This document shows, piece by piece, positions 55,958-64,000 of a DNA stretch of 64,000 bases. This DNA comes from Notolepis coatsorum (lineage: Eukaryota > Chordata > Actinopteri > Aulopiformes > Paralepididae). How positions within the stretch are numbered: the stretch's first letter is position 1; each line of letters begins with the position of its first letter. The notes under the pieces are model-generated. The model saw nothing but the letters and a program-made list of their open reading frames with translations. It ran no database searches and was not told the DNA's origin. The position numbers and the translations under genes were made by a program. Location: assembly GCA_963971535.1 (NCBI GenBank), contig OZ020601.1, forward strand, positions 22,106,191 to 22,170,190, read 5' to 3'.

Positions 55958-56112
55958 AACCTGGCACACAACATACTTGTTCACATATATAATTTTGCTT
56001 TCATTCTAAAGGAAATATGTCTCACATAGACCCCCCAGTACTTTGTGGAGATGAAGATGGGAGGCCCGTCTGTGGACCTGATGATGAGTACCAGTCTTCT
56101 CCTCAGAGTGCA
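55958..56112 (+). repeat. Third copy of the inverted-duplication repeat
   Basis: GGCACACAACATACTTGTTC, AAAGGAAATATGTCTCACAT and GAGTACCAGTCTTCTCCTCA match 13575-13645 and 15684-15752. Here no hAT element sits at TCTCACAT, so this is the empty site. Confidence 0.82.
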
Positions 56113-56764
56113 GTGATGCTCTGCTACATCATTGTAAAGCCATTGACCCCTCATGATTATGGTGTAAAATTACCTTCACTTCTTACCAGATTAAAAACTT
56201 TGTTGGGGGAGGTATATGTGCTTCTTTGATCTCATTTATCTTTTATAATATCCTCTTAATGGTTCATTCGGTATATGGTTGATCAGTAAACACAATGGGT
56301 TTGATAAGTGTTTATTTTCAGTTTCTTATTGTTTTGATAAGGAACCCACAGTGATGCAAAGATTCAATTTGAATCCAGATACTTTCTGTGTGGAGTTGGC
56401 ATGTTCTTCCTGTGTCTTTGTGGGTTTCCTCCCACCATCAAAGATATGTACACTACACACTCTTGTCAGTGCCCCTGACCAAATCTGGAGTGGAAGTGAA
56501 CGCTGGGCATGGGGCAAACAACTGCACCCCATAAAATACCATCCCGTTACTGAAACGTTGACACCAGATGTCAGGGATCAAAGGAGTAAATCCTCCAGAG
56601 AAAGGAATTGCTTAAAAGTAAAAAGGTGGAGCTAACACGTTTCCCCATCTTGTATCCTCTATCTTCTACAAATCTGATTTGATTCGGACCGCAACTGACT
56701 GTGGTGTTTTACAGTTCAGACAGATCTGGTACAGTAGCTGTAAACGGGGTTTTAAAGTTCAAAC
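56113..56764. other. Unassigned sequence
   Basis: Frames of 100 or so codons at 56279-56635 show no domain. Left unassigned. Confidence 0.4.
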
Positions 56765-56772
56765 ATACACAG

Positions 56773-56856
56773 CAGTGGCGGTTCTATACCCTTTTTAGGG
56801 GAGCTGAAGTAATATTAGCCCCCCAGATAAAAAAAAAAAAAACGTTTGTAATTACA

Positions 56857-56935
<79 letters not shown>

Positions 56936-57892
56936 AGACATGGATTGCCGGCAGTAGCCTGTTGACCTCATTGGTTAACTATAAAAAAAATTTAAAATTA
57001 AATGTCAAAGACATTAGTAACGTCATGTCAAGTCCCAGTCCGACATTCAACACAAGACGTGGAAGCAGATGTAGCTGCTACCTACTGTAACTAGTTTAGT
57101 AATAGTGAATTTGCCAGTGCTGATGAGCAACAAGACAAGTGTGTTGAAATAATTACTGACTATTCTGACAGAGAACATTGTCAAATTGGTCATTAGTTCC
57201 ATGGTGTTGGTGTAATAATAGTGTCAAAGAATGTTAGCTAATGTTAGCTACTGATGCTATTCGCTAGTTATAGCTATCAAGCTAATGTCAGTTCAGCTAA
57301 TGTTAGCTAGCTAGCCCAGCTAATCTGCTTGCTACAAAGGCTTATTGCTGCCACGCAAAATGAAGAAAATATGTCGTGGCCTCAAAATAGTTACCTCAAG
57401 TATTTTGTTGCCTCAAATTAATCAATTTGAGTCCTCAAAATAATATTTTGTGGCCTCAAAATAGTATTTTGTTCCCTCATGATTTGAACAAACCTTCACT
57501 CACTGGAAATGTCTTTTTCCCATAGATGGATATACGAAAATGTGAGTCTCTCTCTCCCTCTCTCTCTCGAACGCAGTGAGCGCTCCGTAATATGATCATG
57601 ATCATTATGATCGACTGGAATAATAAAAAAAAAAAAATAAGTTTACTACTTACATACTGTAGTTGTCTCCTTAATACTGTAGTTGTTCATTAATGTTACC
57701 TAATTCATAAGTGAAAACAACTCACCAAAATTTACTATTGCACAACTGATTTGACAACTAAAATCCACCAAGGGGGGGAACCCCCCCCCGCAGTCCTGCA
57801 CCCTCCCTTGCCATACCTTGGCATTTAGTGAAATTATGCTACTGCTCTAGGGGCTGAGCCCCCCTAAAGGTCTGATGCTAGAAACGCCCCTG
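56773..57892. mobile_element. hAT element, 1120 bp
   Basis: Left tip CAGTGGCGGTTCTATACCC, right tip ATGCTAGAAACGCCCCTG, and CCTTTTTAGGGG/CCCCCCTAAAGG further in. ATACACAG is duplicated exactly at 56765-56772 and 57893-57900. No transposase. Confidence 0.92.
56862..56934. repeat. (TTA)n microsatellite
   Basis: About 24 units of ATT, open as poly-leucine on one frame; an artefact. Confidence 0.97.
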
Positions 57893-58173
57893 ATACACAG
57901 CCTCCGTGAGAGGAGAGGATAAAGGCTGTCGGGCAGCTGACCATATCTCCTCCATCACACAGATGATCAGATACACACAGGTGATCACACACACACACGC
58001 ACACATAACACACACACAGTAAATTTTGCAGAGTAAATTTTACTCAAACGGAGTACAATTTACTCAAACTGCAGGTTCAAGTTGAATTTTAATGTACTGA
58101 ATAATACAGGCACTTAAATAAAAACATTTGCACTTTACACTATTTACAATGAAAATCTTACTTTGCTATCCAG

Positions 58174-60048
58174 CAGGGCCGTAGCCAGAGTTTAGAAATT
58201 AGAGAGGTCCATTTATTTTTTTGGCCCAGACCGGCCCACTATAATCAGTCAGACACCACCCACCGGTACACCATCCTTGCGGCCCCCTTAAATGTGCGTA
58301 CCTACTGTACTAATCCCCCAACCCACTACAAAGCTGGGTAGTAAGTGCCATGGACAAGTGGACAGCAGTGTACTCCCTCGCTCTTGGCTGAATCTTGTTT
58401 TGGGTTCATAGCAGGCTCAGGATGGGCAAAGTAGTCTATAGCCTGTTCATCCCTGTCTCTCTCCTCCACAACCTGGCTTGACTAGACATAAGGAGAGAGA
58501 GATGATTACAATTTGGTACATTCAGGTCCAGAATTGTTGGAATTCCCTGACAAAGATGTGCAAAAAGCTGTACAATTTAAACAATACCATACTGGTAATG
58601 AGCAAATCGTTGTTTATTCAATGAATGCATGAGCTGTTCCATCTTATTTCATTTGATACTAACTACTCAGTTCATACAGATTTCAAGTATTCAAATATCA
58701 ATGATGAATATTGCATAAGGTTTACACAGTTAATAGATCACCTTCTTGTTTTATATTCATGTTCAGAGAGGAGTAATAGTTATATCTTTGTATGTGATTT
58801 ATATGGCAATTAAATCAATGGTGTGTTTGTTTGGGGAGTTTGACCTACAGTTAATGTGCCTACCACGTGAAGGTGCATGATCAATGGACAGCACAAAAAC
58901 AATTTGTGTAGGTGGAGACTAGAGCTACCACAGATAGTAATAAGTTATTAAGAGTAAGTAATCCATACCATATATATCCTAATAGTTACCTTATTACCAT
59001 ACTTGGCTGAAAATAAACTTTGCTGCCTGTTGTGAATGTGTTTTTCCCTGTAGGCTAATACATAAGTAGGCATACATTTTTGCAGTTGAGGAAAAATTAG
59101 CAGTTGAGTAGGCTATAATTATGTATATGTGCTGTGTTTTTATGTCTTCCATCGAGGACCACCTTGGAAATAAGTGTTTTAATGAATGCTTTTAGGTGAT
59201 ATCCTCAGGAATACAAATTGGTCAAGATAATTTGTTTTTATGTGTTTTTAATTTCCAAATAAATCTAATCAAATAAAAAAAGCAGTTTTTGCAGTTGAGC
59301 TACAGGTGTTGTACAGCCTTTTCATGCATCTTTATCAAGGGAACCCTTATCCTAATGATTTAAAAAAAATAAATATTATGATGATACGATATGGACCTAG
59401 TAGTTGGGTCATCTGTGGCACTTTGTTTCTCAATGGATTTGTCATCTAGGAGAGTTGATAAACTAATTTAGCCGGGGTGTATTTATTAAAAAGGCGGGGG
59501 AAATTTGTGAGACCAAAATCCAAAATGGCTGCCGTGGAAATTAACTTTTTAATGGTTTGACCTACAATGATGCACAATACATGGTACCAGCCCCCTCTCA
59601 GTCATGTATACCAGCCCCCTCTCAGTCATGTATACCAGCCCTCTCAGTCATCTACCAGCCCCCTCTCAGTCATGTACCACAGCCGCCTCTCAGTCATGTA
59701 CCACAGCCCCCTCTCAGTCATGTACCACAGCCCCCTCTCAGTCATATACCACAGCTCTCTCTCAGTCATGTACCACAGCCCCATCTCAGTCATGTAAATG
59801 GCTGCTTTTTTATATACAGGGTACAGTCATGTACCCTGCACGACTGGCGGGGGGTGCTTAGTAAGAGATGTGATTGGGCCAGCCCAGTGTCAGTCAGTAC
59901 AAATGGGCCGCTGTCCCAGCCTAGTAGTGGGCCGGTCGTTGACCAAACACATTTTTCTTTTTATAACTTTTTCTTTTTATAATTTTTATAGTTACAAATA
60001 GTTACCGAGGTCCGGACCTCGGTGACCTCATAGCTGGCTACGGCCATG
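58174..60048. mobile_element. hAT element, 1875 bp
   Basis: Left tip CAGGGCCGTAGCCAGAG, right tip TAGCTGGCTACGGCCATG. CTATCCAG is duplicated exactly at 58166-58173 and 60049-60056. It contains a minisatellite at 59584 and no transposase that I can read. Confidence 0.92.
59584..59795. repeat. 24-27-bp minisatellite CAGCCCCCTCTCAGTCATGT
   Basis: Eight or so units, ACCAG/ACCACAG followed by CCCCCTCTCAGTCATGTA. Serine/proline-rich frames across it are artefacts. Confidence 0.93.
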
Positions 60049-60056
60049 CTATCCAG

Positions 60057-60289
60057 TAACTCAGTGCAGTTGACAGACAATAAAAAGCAATAAAAAGGAC
60101 AACCAATACAACAAACAGTGAAGGTCAGCGCTGAAGTTAAAAAAGTTCCAATGAATGAATAAATAAATGGTGAGCACTATTGCACAGTGTTAAGTTAAAA
60201 AAATTAATATATATAAACAAATATATATATAAAAACACAGTATACAAATGTATTGCACATTGTCCAATGGTGGGCGGGCAGCCTGCATC
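60057..60289. other. Unassigned AT-rich sequence
   Basis: Host-like flank of the hAT element; nothing recognised. Confidence 0.4.
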
Positions 60290-60420
60290 CCAAATCAAAT
60301 GTATTTATAAGGCTCGACAACACACGTTAATGTCCCCATGGGCCAGACACGTCTTCTTTAAAACAAGTCAAGAAGAAACATCACAATAAATAAAAAAGAA
60401 AGACAAAAACACCAGGAAAT
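60290..60420 (-). repeat. Retroposon 3' tail family, copy 2
   Basis: CAAATCAAATGTATTTATAA, ATGTCCCCATGGGCCAGACA and CAAGTCAAGAAGAAACATCA are the complement of 11450-11570. Confidence 0.65.
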
Positions 60421-60619
60421 CCAAAATAAATAATTAAATTAGTTTCTCAATTGTTTGTGCATTTCTCTTTAATGGAATTAATTCAAGACTTTATAGTTAA
60501 TTAATCAAAATTAATCACATTTTAATCTCATATCAATATTTGATGCGAAAAGCTAATTTTTTTCAATTCAGATGAATTTTGGTATACGAGTGAAATTCAA
60601 TGAATATACATATACATAC

Positions 60620-61060
60620 GCCCTGATTTGGTGTATTTTGTGTAGTAGACTTCTCACATTGAGATGAATTATATGTAAGCCCTTTGATTTACAAACGTCT
60701 ATAATTTCTGCATTCGTGTCCTGTCTTGCCTCCTCCTCTGCTGCTGGACCTGGAGCCGACGGCTCAGGCCCGCAGGGAGTCCTTTGACGCCGGTTGTTTG
60801 GTTCTGCATTCGCTGCTCTGCTGTGATGCATGGTCCGCTGTGGTGGGCCGCTCCTCTCCTGTTGTACGACTGGTCGCTGCCTGTACTGACCCGCTGAGAG
60901 CCCTCTGCTGAACGATACTCTGCCTGGTCCTCACTGGTCCACTTTGCCGCTTGACCCTCTGTGGTGGGTCGCGAATCCCCCCTGCCACCCGTTCCGACGC
61001 TGCCGATGCTTGGGGAGGGGGCAAAACTGATTTTATATGTATGCACTTTATGTGCACTAT
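60620..61060 (-). mobile_element. LINE 5' region with start of the endonuclease domain
   Basis: The minus strand has a Gln/Arg/Pro-rich stretch, then KGLHIIHLNVRSLLHKIHQI. The pattern G(L/M)H..HLN.RSLL.K...I opens the AP endonuclease domain of many CR1/Rex-like ORF2 proteins. The frame then fades at about 60620, so only the first residues of the endonuclease remain. Confidence 0.65.
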
Positions 61061-61129
61061 TTTACTCTGTCTATTATCGTCTATTTAAAACTGAATCAAA
61101 CCATTATTATATTACCATTATTATAACCT

Positions 61130-61205
61130 GAACAATAAACTGGACTGGTCGGACAACACAGAGGGGGACAGAGCAGGCTGTTCTTCCTGAGGAGACTCAG
61201 GTTGT
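61130..61205 (+). pseudogene. LINE RT C-terminal piece, part 1
   Basis: GGQSRLFFLRRLRL on the plus strand, the same family as 61500-61910. The rest follows after 300 bp of unrelated DNA. Confidence 0.6.
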
Positions 61206-61500
61206 AGGAGCCAAAGCTATATATTTAGGTTATTGTATTGTATGAATGTTTATATGTTTATTTTTATAACCTTACATTGAAACGGCATTAGGAATGTTGA
61301 TTGGATTTAGATAAAGTCATTGCATAATAGACTGGGAACAGTTTTCTTACCTTGTAGTAGTAGGACCACTTCTGTAAAGAAAGACTTCGCTGTAGAAGAG
61401 AAATAAACCATTTGGATATCTTTGTTTTACACTGGAGCGGCTGTGGACAGTATTTTTCTTTGAACGTACTACTCACGAGTAAGCAACTTTAACCAGTAGA
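61206..61500. other. Insert of unknown kind between two LINE pieces
   Basis: The protein pattern FLRRLR...FNVCNRLL is broken here. No end repeats were identified. Could be an insertion or an older rearrangement. Confidence 0.4.
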
Positions 61501-61910
61501 GTGGAACGTCGGTCCTCATACAGGTCCTTCAATGTTTGCAATAGACTGCTGCAGTCATTCTACCAGTCTGTAGTGGCCAGCGTCCTCTTCTATGCTGTGG
61601 CATGCTGGGGGGCTACATCAACTCGAGGGACACCAACAAACTGAACAAGCTGCTGAGGAACGCTAGCTCTGTGGTGGGAGTCGAGCTGGTCAGACTAGAG
61701 GTGATGTCAGAGGGGGATGAGAAAGAAGCTGGCTGGTATCCTGGAGAATCCCTCCCACCCCTCTACGACGAGCTAGTCAAGATGAGAAGCACGTTCAGTC
61801 ACAGACTCATAACCGCCTCAGCCAGTCCTTCATACCAGCGGCCATCAGGCTCCACAACATTGGGCAGAGACTGCTGCCAGACATTAAATTACAACTACTA
61901 GGAACCTAAA
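61501..61910 (+). pseudogene. LINE RT C-terminal piece, part 2
   Basis: The plus strand reads FNVCNRLLQSFYQSVVASVL, FYAVACWGG, then (after a frameshift) INSRDTNKLNKLLRNASSVV and ENPSHPLYDELVKM-like sequence ending with HRLIT and ...RLHNIG. This is the usual C-terminus of fish L2-type ORF2. At least two frameshifts are present. A short 3' UTR ends GGGGATCAATAAAGGAAT near 62080. Confidence 0.72.
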
Positions 61911-62097
61911 AAGGACAATAACACTACCTTATGCATACCGCACCTTATGTGAATACTGTATATTTCAGTGAGTTAGTTAGTTAATTATATTGACTTGTTA
62001 TATTGTTTACACTGCTTGTTTCTACTACCTGTACCTCCCCTCCCCCATGCTGCCTGCATTTCCCCAAGGGGATCAATAAAGGAATATCTTATCTTAT

Positions 62098-62237
62098 AAA
62101 CAAGGTGGCCTGTTGGGATGTTAGATCCTAATGTGAAAAACTGATTTTATGTCTGCACTTTATGTGCACTATTTTACTTTAGTCTATTATAGTCTATTTA
62201 AAACTGAATCAAACCATAAACAATGTGGCCTGTTGGG
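62098..62237. repeat. Duplicated block GTGGCCTGTTGGGATG
   Basis: AAGGTGGCCTGTTGGGATG at about 62102 and AATGTGGCCTGTTGGGATG at about 62222 bracket a stretch (TGCACTTTATGTGCACTATT, TTTAAAACTGAATCAAACCA) also found at 61030-61105. Confidence 0.7.
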
Positions 62238-62330
62238 ATGATTGATTGAAAACTTTATTAACAGATTGCAGAATGGGTACAATACAGTACGGCTCAATAC
62301 ACACAATTGTTAAGGAGATGCAGACCAGGG
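62238..62330 (-). repeat. Retroposed tail family R, truncated copy
   Basis: ATTGATTGAAAACTTTATTA to GGAGATGCAGACCA, 5'-truncated. Confidence 0.8.
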
Positions 62331-62339
62331 CCCCGTTCC

Positions 62340-62909
62340 TGGCTACGTGAGTTAGCCGGATAATTTCCAGCATAGCCTGACTTAAGCCAGACCTTTCCAT
62401 TCCCCGACGCTCGATTGTCTAAATCACCATGACAACAGATCAAAAAGTTTGAGCCTGGTCGGGAGCAGGGTTAAGTTCAGTTAGCTGGATGAACCATGGC
62501 CACGCCCCCGCAAAGAAATGCCAGCTCGCTTCCTGAAATATTTCTCACAGTCTAGAATCCCATTATGTAGAATAACTATGTTCCAAAAGAATAGATTGTC
62601 CAATACGTCGGATTCCAATAGGTTGTACTTTATATAGAATCTTCAGCGCACGTTACATTACAGTTGAGTTCTCATCAGGTTCATTCATAAAACGCTCTCC
62701 GTCAATCACCTAAAAGGACGCAGCTGGTAGCAGGTGCAATGCATCCTGGGACTTGTATTTCTACTAACGTGGTGACTAATGTAAATAATAGTATCTCTGA
62801 CTAGAATAAACAAACACTCTTCCACTTCTTTCAAAGGTAAACAATAATCGATATTAACATATATGTAATATAACTCATAATCATTAACCTGGCCTATTAA
62901 GTTACAACA
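62340..62909 (-). mobile_element. Probable 3' LTR of the BEL/Pao element (inner limit uncertain)
   Basis: On the minus strand a polypurine tract (GGGGGGGAGAA, 62920-62910) is followed at 62909 by TGTTGTAAC, a TG start as expected for an LTR. A TATATAAAG box lies at about 62637-62629. The CA end was not found, so the low coordinate is a guess. Confidence 0.5.
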
Positions 62910-62939
62910 TTCTCCCCCCCGATGAACTGCTAGTTCATC

Positions 62940-63998
62940 CTAGACCTCTAAACAATATAATAACTGAATAGGTCTCCTCAACAAAGTTCCTGAGGTAGTG
63001 CGAACTGTGCACGACCTCACAAGTCCATCTCGGCCTGGGAACAGTTCCTTGATTCTTCCCAGCTTCCAGGTTTGTCTGGGAGTGTTATCTTCTCCGATGA
63101 GTACAATGTCACCCTCTTTCAGAGGGGTGGGTGACGGCGTGTCACAGCGATGTGCTGATTTCAGATCCAGCAAGTAATCCTTACGCCAGCTATTCCAGAA
63201 GCTGGTTGCGAGTCTCTGCCTGTACTTCCATCTTCGGTTGAGCTCTTTACACTTAGGATTTGAGCGTTGTGCGTCAACTGGGAATGTCTTGGGCGGCAGA
63301 GACGTGAGTCTTTTACCCACCAGGAAGTGGGCTGGGGTCAGCGGCTGTGGTTCATCCACTTCATTGTGCACAAAGGTCAGAGGCCTAGAGTTCAGGATAG
63401 CCTCAACCTCCGTTAGGACTGTGTACATCTCTTCAAAGTTCAGTGAAGCTCTTCCAAGCACCTTCCTTAGGCATGTTTTTACGGATCTGACGAGCCTCTC
63501 CCAGAATCCGCCCCACCATGCAGCTCGCTCGGCTATGAACTTCCAGGTGATGCCCTTTTCTGAGAAGAACTCCAACAGCTGTGGGTCTTTGATGGCCTTC
63601 CACAGCTCCTTCAAGTCCAGCTCAGCTCTCTTGAATGTTCTTGCGTTGTCCGAGTAGATAACTTTACATATTCCTCTTCTGGCAATGAATCTTTTCAGAG
63701 CTAACAGGAATTTCTCTGTCGACTGATCTGAGACCAGTTCCAGGTGTACCGCCCTGGTCCCAGCACAGGTGAACAGTGCAATGTATGACTTCATCACCGA
63801 TCCATTTGCCTTCACATAAAGCGGTCCTGCAAAATCCACACCTGTGACTTCGAAGGGTGGGGATTCAGTTATTCTGTCTCTTGGTAAAGGTGCAGTGATC
63901 TGACATCCAGCCTTTGCCTTGAATCTCTTGCAGACAGTGCATCTTGCTAAAACACGCTTGACTAGCTGTCTAGCATGCAGGATCCAGTATCTTTCTCT
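62940..63998 (-). CDS. BEL/Pao retrotransposon integrase, C-terminal part of pol (partial)
   Basis: The minus-strand frame is open from the right window edge to a stop at 62940, 352 codons. First comes the zinc-binding module, residues about 8-25 (HARQLVKRVLARCTVC), then the DDE integrase core: VDFAGPLY (first Asp), IYSDNARTF (second Asp) and ERAAWWGGFWERLVRSVK (Glu). ILNSRPLT and LTPAHFLVGKRLTSLPP follow, and then the conserved Pao C-terminal domain with WKYRQRLATSFWNSWRKDYL, GDIVLIGEDNTPRQTWKLGR and GRDGLVRSCTVRT. The order and motifs are those of BEL/Pao pol. No frameshift or stop is seen, unlike every other retroelement in the window. The rest of pol and gag should lie to the right. Confidence 0.93.
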   Translation of the reverse strand, partial: RERYWILHARQLVKRVLARCTVCKRFKAKAGCQITAPLPRDRITESPPFEVTGVDFAGPLYVKANGSVMKSYIALFTCAGTRAVHLELVSDQSTEKFLLALKRFIARRGICKVIYSDNARTFKRAELDLKELWKAIKDPQLLEFFSEKGITWKFIAERAAWWGGFWERLVRSVKTCLRKVLGRASLNFEEMYTVLTEVEAILNSRPLTFVHNEVDEPQPLTPAHFLVGKRLTSLPPKTFPVDAQRSNPKCKELNRRWKYRQRLATSFWNSWRKDYLLDLKSAHRCDTPSPTPLKEGDIVLIGEDNTPRQTWKLGRIKELFPGRDGLVRSCTVRTTSGTLLRRPIQLLYCLEV

Positions 63999-64000
63999 TA

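Noticed and set aside
56279..56635. 118-residue plus-strand frame
   Set aside because: No recognisable motif, no splice context and ordinary composition; chance frame.
59557..59982. Proline/serine-rich 141-residue frame with repeats
   Set aside because: It is a 24-27-bp minisatellite inside a hAT element; three frames are equally open.
36288..64000. COQ3 first exon with mitochondrial presequence
   Set aside because: Searched by eye for a short Arg-rich minus-strand frame with a phase-2 donor; no candidate stood out from the repeats, so none is reported.

Overview
The window is animal nuclear DNA, most likely from a teleost fish. Its one clear host gene is COQ3, carried on the minus strand as at least five short exons with GT-AG boundaries. 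The rest is mainly introns and flanking DNA filled with repeats typical of fish genomes: L2-like and other LINE fragments, a tRNA-derived SINE with a V-SINE-like core, many non-autonomous hAT elements, piggyBac-like TTAA elements, a BEL/Pao integrase, and long simple repeats. No rRNA or tRNA gene, CRISPR array or bacterial-type operon was seen. The species cannot be named from the sequence alone.

Layout. 1-2550: a broken Ig-domain-like relic, a small MITE, a 23-bp minisatellite and the 3' flank of COQ3. 2551-36287: the COQ3 exons (2551-2732, 11687-11846, 17276-17545, 22564-22663, 36150-36287; read from high to low coordinate). Their phases fit and together they encode the last 282 or so residues; the mitochondrial-targeting first exon(s) were not found. 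The introns (about 9.0, 5.4, 5.0 and 13.5 kb) hold nearly all of the repeats in this half. 36300-64000: the upstream side (5' intron or intergenic), with a second L2-like copy, a SINE, a multi-level nest of transposons (40262-44137), a foldback hAT element carrying transposase remnants in both arms (47763-49838), several LINE pieces, and a BEL/Pao integrase that runs off the right edge with an open frame.

The best-supported structural results are transposon boundaries defined by terminal inverted repeats plus exact 8-bp target-site duplications. More than ten hAT insertions can be delimited this way, and their nesting gives a relative order of insertion. No multi-gene system of a new kind was found. 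The unusual parts are architectural: nests, foldbacks, an inverted duplication and very long simple arrays inside a conserved housekeeping gene.
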